A DNA stretch of 15,547 bases from Candidatus Nealsonbacteria bacterium RIFCSPHIGHO2_02_FULL_43_13. GTDB lineage: Bacteria > Patescibacteriota > Minisyncoccia > Minisyncoccales > MHMH01. Position numbers and translations under genes: made by a program. This document shows, one piece after another, positions 5,564 through 13,162 of this stretch. The stretch's first letter is position 1, and the number at the start of each line of letters is the position of its first letter. Below the pieces are notes generated by a model, which saw only the letters and a program-made list of their open reading frames with translations, did no database searches and was not told the DNA's origin. The DNA lies in NCBI GenBank assembly GCA_001819295.1, contig MHMD01000019.1:1-15547 (forward strand). The letters run 5' to 3'.

Positions 5564-5634
5564 GGGCTTGTAGTATAGTGGTAGTACGCGGCATTCGCAT
5601 TGCCGAGACGCGGGTTCGACTCCCGCCGAGTCCA
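5564..5634 (+). tRNA. tRNA-Ala (anticodon CGC)
   Basis: This folds as a 71-base cloverleaf. The acceptor stem is GGGCTTG/CGAGTCC with discriminator A, the D stem GTAT/GTAC and the anticodon stem CGGCA/TGCCG. The loop TTCGCAT gives anticodon CGC. The T arm is GCGGG-TTCGACT-CCCGC. The acceptor contains a G3-T70 wobble, the main identity element for alanyl-tRNA synthetase, which confirms alanine. CCA is not encoded: the next bases are CTA. No clear promoter lies just upstream, so it may be read from the preceding genes. The restriction endonuclease ATG lies five bases past its 3' end. Confidence 0.95.
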
Positions 5635-5639
5635 CTAGA

Positions 5640-6599
5640 ATGAATTTACAGAAAGTTAGTGAATTACCTTCTAAAGTAGCCATGTATAAATACCATCACC
5701 CAAAGCCAATAATAATAAAACTTACCGACGAACTTGGTTTTCAGTTGAGACGGAAAGCGGCAGAGTATATTATAGCTAACCAAAACCGAACAGGTGCAGA
5801 AAGGGGGAGCTCCGAAGAACAAGGTTTTGGCGCGCTCGCGGAGATGGTCATCCGTAATGGACTTGGAATGCCTAAAATTAACCCTAAAGATCATCCGCTT
5901 GGTTACGATATACTGTTGCCGTCCGGTGTAAAATTGGATGTGAAATGCCGTGGTGGCGCGTTACCATTCAAAGAAGAATATGAAAGCAATGATGGTATTG
6001 TGCGAGAAGCGAAGCATAATTTCTTTGCGCGTCAGATCCATGATCAAGATTTGGACGCCGATATCTATCTGATGACGCACCTTGAAACACCGAGCAATCG
6101 AGCTCTTCCTGGTACTACGCGGCAGAGAAAGTGGATACTTTATATCTGCGGCTGGGTATCAAAAGAACGAGTTGCCCGCGAGGGCGTTTACTTGCCTCGG
6201 GGTTCTCTTACTGAACAAGGACGAACTTGGTTTACATATCGTGGGCAGGAAATAGAGTTCTATAATCGTAATCTTAACGGGATAGAGGAGGTGAAAGACT
6301 TATTGGATATTGAGGCACTGGACGTTAAGAAGGATAAAAATTTGAAAGGCAATTTAAATCTAACCTCTGTCGATGCGGTGAGGATTGCCTATGATCTTAT
6401 CGGTCGTGGCGTGCTCGCCGAGAAGCATCTAACTTTTATTAAAAAAGAGACCGGTCTTAAGAAAATCGTAAAGCCGATATTACACTCAAATCAGTATTTC
6501 CATCTTTTGCGGTGGCTTAAAGAAAAGGGTGTTTTAACCAACAGCGAGATGGAAAAAGCGCGCAAAATTCTAAAAGAGGAGCTGTATAGCGGAATTTAA
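5640..6599 (+). CDS. Type II restriction endonuclease, PD-(D/E)xK fold (putative)
   Basis: This encodes 319 residues. The core fits a PD-(D/E)xK nuclease: a helix with E68 (GFGALAEMVIRN), then HPLGYDILLPSGVKLDVKCR with D90 and D100-V101-K102 as likely metal-binding and catalytic residues. It is followed by strands such as WILYICGWV (165-173) and by FYNRNL. Residues from about 240 form a helical C-terminal domain, perhaps for DNA contacts. The convergent methyltransferase gene overlaps its last four bases, the classic partner arrangement, so the pair is probably a type II R-M system. The start is uncertain: ATG 5640 lies five bases after tRNA-Ala and has no Shine-Dalgarno sequence, and ATG 5682 (MYKYHHPKP) is an alternative. 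The target sequence cannot be inferred. Confidence 0.78.
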   Translation: MNLQKVSELPSKVAMYKYHHPKPIIIKLTDELGFQLRRKAAEYIIANQNRTGAERGSSEEQGFGALAEMVIRNGLGMPKINPKDHPLGYDILLPSGVKLDVKCRGGALPFKEEYESNDGIVREAKHNFFARQIHDQDLDADIYLMTHLETPSNRALPGTTRQRKWILYICGWVSKERVAREGVYLPRGSLTEQGRTWFTYRGQEIEFYNRNLNGIEEVKDLLDIEALDVKKDKNLKGNLNLTSVDAVRIAYDLIGRGVLAEKHLTFIKKETGLKKIVKPILHSNQYFHLLRWLKEKGVLTNSEMEKARKILKEELYSGI

Positions 6600-7693
6600 A
6601 ATAATTTACTACTAATAGCCCGATATTGCGATTCCGCTTCCTTAATGCGCTGTTTACAAACCTCAATATAGTCCACCTTATTTTTTTTGAACAGATAAAC
6701 TTCTTGGTTTTTCTCAATTCCGATAAATTTTCTCCCCTCTAAAACGGCAGAAACCAAAAAGCTCCCACTACCACAGGTGTTGTCCAGAATTATATCTCCG
6801 GGTTTGGTGAATGTTTTTATTAAATACCTGCCCAGTTCTACGGGTTTCTGCGTAGGATGGTAGACGGGACCCTCGCTTTCAGCAGTTTTAAAATAAACCA
6901 CGTCTGTTGGATAGCGTTCCCCATTACTCTTTACTTCCACGGTTTTAAAATCTCCATAGCTTCCAGTTAATTGATCTTTACGGAAACCTTTATTATACGG
7001 CTCTCCGAGAGTCATTTGAGGCATATACTCTGGTTGTTGTTTGTAGAAGATAAGTACATCTTCGTGTTTTCTTAATGGTTGTTTTTTAGCATTTAAGAAG
7101 TTAGTTGGTTTAGATTTTACCCAAACAATCTTGTATTTAAATAATTTTGGATTAGAGGTTATTAAATTAGCAGAGAAAAGTCCTTGTCCCGTAAGAGCAA
7201 CGACTCCCTTGTCTTTAATAATTCTCTCGTAGTGTCGCCACAATCGATCAAGAGGAATCACGCTGTCCCACTGATTCTGGGTAGTGCCATACGGTAGATC
7301 GCACAAAATCATATCTATGGATTTAGGAAGGATGTCTTCCATTGTCTCTAAACAATCTCCCTCCATGACTTGATTTATAAAGTGGGAGATTGCCTTTTCA
7401 GTGCTCTTTACCGTTTTGGCTTTTAGTTTTTCTTCTTCTACGCCGAGATTTTTGCGTAAATACCGAAGACAATAAGTGTTTACCGCCAAACACTCTTCCC
7501 GTGCCCTCCGTTCAAGCTCAATATATGAATCAGTACCGAATAGGTCTCGTAATTCATTACTGCCAAGGTTAGCTATACTCTTATATAAATCCTTGTTTCT
7601 ATCGCCAAAAGCCAAAATCAAAGCCTTGGTTTTTGGGTTGACCTCCTTGTAGTCGGGGAAGTAGATTGCCTTAAAGACCTGGTTGCTGGGCAT
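6596..7693 (-). CDS. Site-specific DNA methyltransferase, beta-class N6-adenine/N4-cytosine
   Basis: This encodes 365 residues. The catalytic motif IV is DLPYGT (132-137), followed by TQNQWD. KHEDVLIFYK lies at 209-218, motif X HPTQKPVEL at 279-287, and the S-adenosylmethionine loop DNTCGSGSF at 304-312. Catalytic motif before SAM motif is the beta order of the N6_N4_Mtase family. The DLPY tetrapeptide means an exocyclic amino group is the target, adenine or cytosine. About 105 residues precede the catalytic core, longer than in a minimal family member, with no domain I recognise. It protects host DNA from the convergent nuclease. The promoter at 7700-7727 leaves almost no leader, so translation is probably leaderless. 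Confidence 0.9.
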   Translation of the reverse strand: MPSNQVFKAIYFPDYKEVNPKTKALILAFGDRNKDLYKSIANLGSNELRDLFGTDSYIELERRAREECLAVNTYCLRYLRKNLGVEEEKLKAKTVKSTEKAISHFINQVMEGDCLETMEDILPKSIDMILCDLPYGTTQNQWDSVIPLDRLWRHYERIIKDKGVVALTGQGLFSANLITSNPKLFKYKIVWVKSKPTNFLNAKKQPLRKHEDVLIFYKQQPEYMPQMTLGEPYNKGFRKDQLTGSYGDFKTVEVKSNGERYPTDVVYFKTAESEGPVYHPTQKPVELGRYLIKTFTKPGDIILDNTCGSGSFLVSAVLEGRKFIGIEKNQEVYLFKKNKVDYIEVCKQRIKEAESQYRAISSKLF

Positions 7694-7699
7694 ATCTAT

Positions 7700-7727
7700 A
7701 TTATACTATGATACCCTTATCAATCAA
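7700..7727 (-). promoter_or_regulatory. Promoter of the methyltransferase, leaderless layout
   Basis: The minus strand has -35 TTGATT (7722-7727), a 16-base spacer and a perfect -10 TATAAT (7700-7705). Only six bases separate the -10 from the ATG at 7693, so the transcript should start at or beside the start codon. Confidence 0.7.
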
Positions 7728-7807
7728 AGTTATTTTATCCACAGAGGACAAGTTTAGCCTCAAATAAAAAATCTCCAGCCAATTAAGAGCCTTTTCGACA
7801 CAAGGGC

Positions 7808-7835
7808 TTGACAGTCGTTTTCAAAATGTTAAACT
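7808..7835 (+). promoter_or_regulatory. Promoter of the nusA-hppA unit
   Basis: A perfect -35 TTGACA (7808-7813) is followed by a 16-base spacer and TAAACT (7830-7835). The predicted start near 7842 gives a leader of about 70 bases before nusA, holding a short ORF and a terminator-like hairpin. Confidence 0.6.
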
Positions 7836-7857
7836 TAAATTAGTTGGAAGGAGATGA

Positions 7858-7896
7858 ATGAAACCTTTGTCCGTTGGAAGCGGACATTTTATTTAA
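7858..7896 (+). CDS. Possible 12-residue leader peptide before nusA
   Basis: A strong Shine-Dalgarno sequence AAGGAG (7848-7853) is followed by ATG 7858 and a 12-codon frame, MKPLSVGSGHFI, ending at TAA 7894-7896. An alternative ATG at 7854 opens a 20-codon frame whose TGA overlaps the nusA ATG as ATGA, but it lies directly against the Shine-Dalgarno sequence. nusA itself has no Shine-Dalgarno sequence. The frame runs through a terminator-like hairpin, so ribosome position could affect transcript elongation. Codons such as a run of one amino acid, which mark classical attenuators, are absent. Confidence 0.35.
   Translation: MKPLSVGSGHFI
7868..7894 (+). terminator. Terminator-like attenuator hairpin in the nusA leader
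   Basis: TGTCCG (7868-7873) pairs perfectly with CGGACA (7881-7886) across a 7-base loop and is followed directly by TTTTATTT (7887-7894). There is no plus-strand gene upstream that it could serve, and it lies between the promoter and nusA. It is therefore read as conditional termination in the leader, possibly sensed by NusA itself. Confidence 0.55.
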
Positions 7897-7912
7897 AAAA
7901 TAACAAATTATT

Positions 7913-9082
7913 ATGATGGATTTAAAAAACTTCATGTCGGCCATCGCCCAAATCGCCGAAGAAAAAGGCATCCCTAAAGAAAAAGTCATTGAAACCATTG
8001 AAATGGCCATTGCCGCCGCCTATAAAAAGGATTACGGCAAAAAGGGCCAAATCACCAAAGCCAAGCTCGACCTGGAGACTGGCGAGCTTAAGTTTTGGCA
8101 GGTGAAACAGGCGGTGGACAAGGATATGATTTATTCTGAAGAAGAACTTGCTCAATTAAAAGAAGAAAAGCCTGAAGAAGAAAAAAAGATTCGTTTCAAT
8201 CCCGAAAAGCACGTGATGATTAATGAAGCCAAAAAAACGAATCCTAAAATCAAAGTCGGCGAGGATTTGGAGATTCCGCTGGAAGAACAAGGAGACTATG
8301 GCCGGATCGCCGCGCAAACTGCTAAGCAAGTCATTTTACAGCGGATTCGCGAAGCGGAAAGAAACGTTATTCTTGATGAATACAAAACCAAAGAGGGCGA
8401 GATTATCTCAGGTATTGTCCAGCGCGTTGAAGGCAGGACAGCGTTTTTAGATATCGGGAAAATTCTCGGAATTCTTCCCAGGGAAGAGCAAGTGCCCAAT
8501 GAGTTTTACCGTCCGGGGCAAAGGCTGAAAGTTTTCGTTTTAAAAGTGGAAGACACCCCGAAGGGTCCGGCAGTTTTTCTTTCCCGGGCCTATCCCAAAT
8601 TAATCTCCAAACTTTTTGAACTGGAGGTTCCCGAGGTTTCTTCGGGGGCGGTGGTGATTAAATCAGTGGCCAGAGAAGCGGGTTCCCGCTCTAAAATCGC
8701 CGTGGCCTCAACTGTTGAGGGCGTCGACCCTATTGGCAGTATGGTTGGCCAGCGCGGTACCAGAGTGACGGCGGTGATTAACGAGCTTGGCGGGGAAAAG
8801 ATTGATATTATCGAATGGTCCGAAGAAGCAGAAAAATATCTGGCCAATTCCCTGTCGCCGGCTAAAGTTGTTGAAGTAAGAATTTTGCCGAAAAACAAGG
8901 CCTTGGTGGTGGTGCCCGAAGATCAGCTTTCTTTAGCTATTGGCAAAGATGGTCAGAATGTCAGGTTGGCGGCGAAATTAACCGGCTGGAAAATCGATGT
9001 CAGATCTCCGGAGAATGTTGATGAAGACGTAACCAAGAAAAAATCAACTAAAAAATTAAAAACAGAAACTAACTTAAATTAA
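7913..9082 (+). CDS. nusA: Transcription termination/antitermination factor NusA
   Basis: NusA binds RNA polymerase and nascent RNA and modulates pausing, termination and antitermination. The 389-residue protein shows the full family order. The N-terminal polymerase-binding domain spans about 1-155, with a charged stretch at 76-95. The S1 domain spans about 161-226 ([20 protein letters not shown]). KH1 carries GSMVGQRG (275-282) and KH2 carries AIGKDGQN (342-349), and a lysine-rich tail follows. It lacks the C-terminal acidic repeats of E. coli NusA, as most bacterial versions do. The start could be either of two adjacent ATGs (7913, 7916); neither has a Shine-Dalgarno sequence. hppA starts one base after the stop. 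The leader with a hairpin and T run suggests autoregulation, as known for nusA operons elsewhere. Confidence 0.95.
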   Translation: MMDLKNFMSAIAQIAEEKGIPKEKVIETIEMAIAAAYKKDYGKKGQITKAKLDLETGELKFWQVKQAVDKDMIYSEEELAQLKEEKPEEEKKIRFNPEKHVMINEAKKTNPKIKVGEDLEIPLEEQGDYGRIAAQTAKQVILQRIREAERNVILDEYKTKEGEIISGIVQRVEGRTAFLDIGKILGILPREEQVPNEFYRPGQRLKVFVLKVEDTPKGPAVFLSRAYPKLISKLFELEVPEVSSGAVVIKSVAREAGSRSKIAVASTVEGVDPIGSMVGQRGTRVTAVINELGGEKIDIIEWSEEAEKYLANSLSPAKVVEVRILPKNKALVVVPEDQLSLAIGKDGQNVRLAAKLTGWKIDVRSPENVDEDVTKKKSTKKLKTETNLN

Positions 9083-9083
9083 T

Positions 9084-11066
9084 ATGTTATATTTACCTCT
9101 TATCGTTGCTCTTTTTGCTTTAGTCTTTGCCGGATTTTTAATTAAAAAAATCCAGCGAGCTCCCGCAGGCTCTGGCAAAATGATTGCTATAGCCAACTAT
9201 ATTAAAGAAGGCGCCGTTTCTTATCTAAAGAGGCAGTTTAAAACCGTCGGCTTGGTGGCTATTTTTTTATTCTTTGTTTTATGGCTGCTTTTAGGAATCA
9301 AAACCGGGTTAGGGTTCTTAGTCGGCGCTTTTTTCTCGGGGTTAGCCGGTTTTATCGGCATGATGATTTCCACCAAAGCCAACGTTAGGGTGGCGGAAGC
9401 TGCCAAAGGCGGTTTGGCCGCAGCTTTAAAACTATCTTTTCAAGGAGGTTCCGTTACCGGATTTCTCGTAGTAGGTCTGGGCCTTTTAGCGGTTACCGGT
9501 TTTTATTTGATTACCAATGATTTAAAGTCATTGATCGCCTTGGGTTTTGGCGCTTCTTTAATCTCGGTTTTTGCGAGATTGGGCGGCGGTATTTATACCA
9601 AGGCCGCTGATGTGGGAGCGGATTTGGTCGGTAAAATTGAAAAAGGCATTCCGGAAGACGATCCGCGCAACCCGGCCGTGATTGCCGATCAGGTGGGCGA
9701 CAATGTGGGCGACTGCGCCGGTATGGCGGCAGATTTATTTGAAACTTATGTGGTTACTTTGATCGCGGCAATGATGCTGGGAGCTTTAATTTTCCCCGGC
9801 CAATTAATTGCGGTAACCCTCCCGCTTTATTTAGGGGCGGTGGCTATTTTGGCCTCGATTTTAGGGAGTTTTTTCGTTAAACTTAGTAAAAATAAAAATA
9901 TCATGGGCGCTCTTTATAAGGGAATTTTCGGTTCGGCGGTTTTGGCGGGGATTGGTTTTCTCTGGATTGTCAAAAACGCAGCGCCAACTCTAAACTTTTC
10001 TTTCTGGCAACTTTACACGCCGACTTTAATGGGATTGTTTGTCGCCGGAGGCATGTTTTTAATTACCGATTATTATACTTCTAAAAAATATAAACCCGTT
10101 CAATCAATCGCTAATGCTTCGCAAACCGGCCACGCCACTAACATCATTACCGGTTTGGCTATCGGCATGAGATCCACGGCCTGGCCGATTTTAGTGATTG
10201 CTTTAGGAATTTTAATCAGCTTTTGGTCGGCCGGTCTTTATGGGATTGCAATTGCGGCGACGGCCATGCTTTCTTTGGCAGGCATTATCGTAGCTATCGA
10301 TGCTTACGGACCGATTACCGACAACGCGGGCGGGATTGCCGAAATGTCCGGCTTAGACGAAGGGATCAGAAAAGTCACCGATGCTTTGGATGCGGTTGGC
10401 AATACGACGAAAGCCGTAACTAAAGGTTATGCTATCGCTTCAGCCGGATTGGCAGCTCTGGTGCTTTTTACTTCTTATGTCCAAGAATTGGCCGGGCTGG
10501 GCGGCGGTTTTAATTTTCGCTTAGATGATCCGAAACTCTTAGTGGGACTTCTCATCGGCGGGCTTTTGCCCTATCTTTTTGCTTCTTATGCCATGTCCGC
10601 CGTAGGCAAAGCGGCTTCGGGCGTGGTTTCGGAAGTGAGGCGCCAGTTTAGAGAAATTAAGGGTTTGATGGAAGGCGCGGCTAAGCCCGAATACGGCAAA
10701 TGCGTTGATATTGTGACGAAGTCCGCCCTCAAAGAAATGATTTTGCCGGCCATTATTCCGGTAGCGGCGCCGATTTTAGTCGGCTTTATCCTTGGGGCGG
10801 AAGCTCTAGGAGGGCTTCTCATCGGCAGTATTGTTACCGGGATTTTTGTGGCAATTTCTATGACTTCGGGCGGAGCGGCTTGGGATAATGCGAAAAAATA
10901 CATTGAAGACGGCAATTTGGGCGGCAAGGGAAGTTTGGCTCACCAGGCAGCCGTAACCGGCGACACGGTGGGGGATCCGTATAAAGATACGGCCGGTCCC
11001 GCCATTAATCCCATGATTAAAGTCTTGAATATCGTCGCTTTGCTGATCGTCGCTTATTTAGTATAA
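9084..11066 (+). CDS. hppA: Membrane-bound proton-pumping pyrophosphatase, K+-independent type
   Basis: This integral membrane enzyme hydrolyses pyrophosphate and pumps protons outward. It has 660 residues, normal for the family, with about 16 hydrophobic helices. Substrate-site signatures are intact: DVGADLVGK (177-184), [20 protein letters not shown] (191-210), [10 protein letters not shown] (211-220), [11 protein letters not shown] (413-423), [14 protein letters not shown] (595-608) and [15 protein letters not shown] (626-640). In [10 protein letters not shown] (439-448) the key position is Lys443 with Thr446, the signature of potassium-independent enzymes, which are known as proton pumps. 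It lies one base after nusA, so expression is tied to that gene. It ends at a shared bidirectional terminator. In a small fermentative cell it could recover energy from biosynthetic pyrophosphate; that is inference. Confidence 0.96.
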   Translation: MLYLPLIVALFALVFAGFLIKKIQRAPAGSGKMIAIANYIKEGAVSYLKRQFKTVGLVAIFLFFVLWLLLGIKTGLGFLVGAFFSGLAGFIGMMISTKANVRVAEAAKGGLAAALKLSFQGGSVTGFLVVGLGLLAVTGFYLITNDLKSLIALGFGASLISVFARLGGGIYTKAADVGADLVGKIEKGIPEDDPRNPAVIADQVGDNVGDCAGMAADLFETYVVTLIAAMMLGALIFPGQLIAVTLPLYLGAVAILASILGSFFVKLSKNKNIMGALYKGIFGSAVLAGIGFLWIVKNAAPTLNFSFWQLYTPTLMGLFVAGGMFLITDYYTSKKYKPVQSIANASQTGHATNIITGLAIGMRSTAWPILVIALGILISFWSAGLYGIAIAATAMLSLAGIIVAIDAYGPITDNAGGIAEMSGLDEGIRKVTDALDAVGNTTKAVTKGYAIASAGLAALVLFTSYVQELAGLGGGFNFRLDDPKLLVGLLIGGLLPYLFASYAMSAVGKAASGVVSEVRRQFREIKGLMEGAAKPEYGKCVDIVTKSALKEMILPAIIPVAAPILVGFILGAEALGGLLIGSIVTGIFVAISMTSGGAAWDNAKKYIEDGNLGGKGSLAHQAAVTGDTVGDPYKDTAGPAINPMIKVLNIVALLIVAYLV

Positions 11067-11099
11067 AAAACAGCCTTGTTTTTTGAACAACGCTGTTTT
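11067..11099. terminator. Bidirectional terminator between hppA and the convergent gene
   Basis: AAAACAGC (11067-11074) pairs with GCTGTTTT (11092-11099). After one mismatch TTGTT (11076-11080) pairs with AACAA (11086-11090) across a 5-base loop. The A and T flanks give a T run in both directions. It starts right after the hppA stop and overlaps the stop codon of the minus-strand gene. Confidence 0.75.
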
Positions 11100-11601
11100 A
11101 GAAGAGTTGTAAAAAGAAATCGCGCCCTTCATAGATTGCGTAACAGAAAATCACATTTCGGAATATGTTGCCCAAGATTAATACAAGAAAACCGTATTTT
11201 ATCCTTCTTAGATTGGTAATAATAATCACAATCGTCGGCAGGATGGGTATGAAAGGGACAAACCCCCAGGCGAGTATCTGCCAATCTTTTTGAGGAATTA
11301 ACCATTTTCTTGTTTTTTTTATCCAGTCGTATCTGCGGCCATCTGATTGAGGGATGCGATTGATTCGTCGCCACTGATTATGCAGTTTTTCAATCATCGG
11401 CCGTTCGATAATCCCTCGGTTGACTACCCAGTTTTTAAGCCATTCCACCCCGAAATACGTTAAACTTAAACTGATTGAAGTTAAAATTACGACATAGGCG
11501 ATAGTTTGCCAAATTGGCACTCCGGCCTTGGCCCACAGCCCTACAGTGATGGCGGGGTTCGGCCACATTGTGAAAAAACCCAAAATTTGTTCCCAGGACA
11601 T
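11098..11601 (-). CDS. Integral membrane protein, unknown function
   Basis: This encodes 167 residues with hydrophobic segments at about 14-24, 30-50 (IWQTIAYVVILTSISLSLTYFGVEWL), 109-127 (ILAWGFVPFIPILPTIVIIIT) and 132-157 (KYGFLVLILGNIFRNVIFCYAIY). A soluble basic loop lies between (GIIERPMIEKLHNQWRRINR). The ending, with P-F-I-P and a G-N-I-F-R-N motif inside a helix, loosely recalls the C-terminus of small-export or DedA-like proteins, but I cannot assign a family. The start is backed by a full AAGGAGG seven bases upstream and by a good promoter (11642-11670). Strong translation signals are unusual in this window. Confidence 0.8.
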   Translation of the reverse strand: MSWEQILGFFTMWPNPAITVGLWAKAGVPIWQTIAYVVILTSISLSLTYFGVEWLKNWVVNRGIIERPMIEKLHNQWRRINRIPQSDGRRYDWIKKTRKWLIPQKDWQILAWGFVPFIPILPTIVIIITNLRRIKYGFLVLILGNIFRNVIFCYAIYEGRDFFLQLF

Positions 11602-11641
11602 ATTCGCCTCCTTAAAAAGTTTTTAACGAACCGCAAAGATT

Positions 11642-11670
11642 ATTTTAAGCTATTTATTAAAAAAAATCAA
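11642..11670 (-). promoter_or_regulatory. Promoter of the minus-strand membrane protein, overlapping the tig start
   Basis: The minus strand carries -35 TTGATT (11665-11670), a 17-base spacer and -10 TAAAAT (11642-11647), with AAGGAGG downstream in the leader. The -35 includes the first base of the tig ATG (11670). Polymerase binding here and tig transcription could therefore interfere. Confidence 0.65.
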
Positions 11671-12539
11671 TGAAAACTGAAATTCAAAAATCAGCCAAAT
11701 CGCAAGTTGAAATCAAATGCGAAGTTTCAGCCGAAGAATTCCAAATCTTTAGGGAGAGGGCCGTCTTAAAGTTAGGCGAGAATGTCGAGGTCGAGGGTTT
11801 CCGCAAAGGCAAGGCGCCCAAAGAAATGATCGAAAAAATGCTCGGACAAGAAGTCATTTTAAAAGAAGCCTCCCAAGAATGCGTCAGAGATAATTACCTC
11901 AAAGTTGTGAAAGAGCAGAATCTGGAACCGCTGGGCCAGCCCGAGATCAGCATTTTAAAAATGGCCCTAAATAATCCTTTTGAGTTTAAGGCAACCGTTG
12001 CTGTTTTACCGGCAATCACTATTGCTGATTATAAGGAAATTGCTTCTAAAATTAAAAAACGAGAGGTTAAAGTAACCGAAGAAGAAATTGAAAAATTAAG
12101 GCAGGAAAAAGAGAGGCAAGAACGCGAAAAATTGAGACAGGAAATTTTAAGTAAAATCGCTGACGCCTCTAAGATGGCAATCCCGGAAGTTTTGATTGAT
12201 TCGGAGAAAAACCGGATGATGACGACCATTAAAGAGCAAGTTCCGCAAATGCTCGGCATCGGATTTGAAGAATATTTGAAAAAGATCAATAAAACCGAGC
12301 AAGAAATCTTCGTCTCTTTTGAGCCAGAAGCTCAAAAGAGGATCAAAAATTCGCTGGTTTTACGAGAAATCCAAAAAAGGGAAAAATTCGATATTTCTGA
12401 AAAAGAATTAACAGACGAGATGATTGAGGTTGCCAAACACAATCCCAATCTTGATAAAAATCAATTGAGAGATTATACTGAAAGTGTCTTGAATAATGAG
12501 AAAACTTTCGAGTATCTCGAAGGACTCTTAAAACAATGA
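11670..12539 (+). CDS. tig: Trigger factor lacking the PPIase domain
   Basis: Trigger factor binds near the ribosome exit tunnel and shields nascent chains. The ribosome-binding N-domain is present, with the GFRKGKAP signature at 43-50 and the typical [12 protein letters not shown]....Y (103-121). The chain then passes through a charged helix (136-165) straight into the C-terminal chaperone arms ([14 protein letters not shown]...). At 289 residues it is about 140 shorter than a standard trigger factor. The FKBP-type prolyl isomerase domain, normally in between, is absent. EKLRQE occurs twice (141-146, 153-158) near the junction. Such short forms are known in reduced genomes. No Shine-Dalgarno sequence is seen. 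Its stop overlaps the clpP start by four bases, the usual tig-clpP pairing. Confidence 0.92.
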   Translation: MKTEIQKSAKSQVEIKCEVSAEEFQIFRERAVLKLGENVEVEGFRKGKAPKEMIEKMLGQEVILKEASQECVRDNYLKVVKEQNLEPLGQPEISILKMALNNPFEFKATVAVLPAITIADYKEIASKIKKREVKVTEEEIEKLRQEKERQEREKLRQEILSKIADASKMAIPEVLIDSEKNRMMTTIKEQVPQMLGIGFEEYLKKINKTEQEIFVSFEPEAQKRIKNSLVLREIQKREKFDISEKELTDEMIEVAKHNPNLDKNQLRDYTESVLNNEKTFEYLEGLLKQ

Positions 12540-13120
12540 ATTTAATTCCAACCGTCATCGAAAAATCGCAATATGGGGAGAGAGCTTATGACATTTACTC
12601 TCGTCTCTTGAAAGAGCGCATCATTTTTTTAGCCGGTCCCATTAACGACGCGGTGGCCAATTCCATTATCGCTCAAATGCTGTTTTTGGCTTCGCAGGAT
12701 CCCAAAAAAGACATCCAACTATATATTAATACGCCGGGCGGGTCGGTTACGGCCGGCATGGCGATCTACGACACCATGCAGTATGTGAAACCTGCGGTTT
12801 CTACGGTCTGCGTGGGCATGGCCGCTTCGATGGGCGCCACGCTATTGGCCGCCGGAGAGAAGGGCAAGAGGTTTGCCCTGCCCAATTCCGAAATCTTGCT
12901 TCATCAGGTTATGGGCGAAGCCGGAGGCCAGGCCGTGGAAATTGAGATTACCGCCAGGCAGATTTTAAAAATAAAAGATAAATTAAACAAGATTTTGGCC
13001 AAACACACGGGGCAGTCTTTGGTAAAAGTGGAAAAGGACACGGATCGCGATTTTTACTTAACGGCCCAGGAAGCCAAAGAATACGGCATCATCGACGAAG
13101 TGATTAAAACCAAGGCGTAA
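12536..13120 (+). CDS. clpP: ATP-dependent Clp protease proteolytic subunit ClpP
   Basis: ClpP is the serine protease barrel that degrades proteins fed by a Clp ATPase. The 194-residue length is normal. The N-terminal loop [28 protein letters not shown] fits the family, as do [18 protein letters not shown] and the catalytic triad: Ser98 in GMAASMG, His123 in LLHQVMG and Asp172 in DTDRDFYL. No propeptide extension is seen. It overlaps tig by four bases (ATGA), so the two are translationally coupled. The unfoldase partner clpX, often next in line, is not here; the following gene is an AbiE-like cassette with its own promoter candidate. Confidence 0.97.
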   Translation: MNLIPTVIEKSQYGERAYDIYSRLLKERIIFLAGPINDAVANSIIAQMLFLASQDPKKDIQLYINTPGGSVTAGMAIYDTMQYVKPAVSTVCVGMAASMGATLLAAGEKGKRFALPNSEILLHQVMGEAGGQAVEIEITARQILKIKDKLNKILAKHTGQSLVKVEKDTDRDFYLTAQEAKEYGIIDEVIKTKA

Positions 13121-13150
13121 GACTCCCCTTTTTATGGTCGAAAAGTATGA

Positions 13151-13156
13151 TAAAAT
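13151..13156 (+). promoter_or_regulatory. -10 box of the AbiE-like operon, leaderless layout
   Basis: TAAAAT lies six bases before the ATG at 13163, with an overlapping TATGAT at 13146-13151. A weak T-rich -35 region (about 13129-13134) precedes it. The spacing puts the transcription start at or next to the start codon, as in the methyltransferase promoter. Confidence 0.45.
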
Positions 13157-13162
13157 TAAGTC

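Noticed and set aside
5387..5683. Minus-strand frame of 98 residues containing S-A-G-V-E-P-A-S-R
   Set aside because: This is the antisense of tRNA-Ala, a known source of false ORFs. Its repeated R-V-L/M-P-L/F-Y-Y-K/R-P words come from the tRNA and its broken copy.
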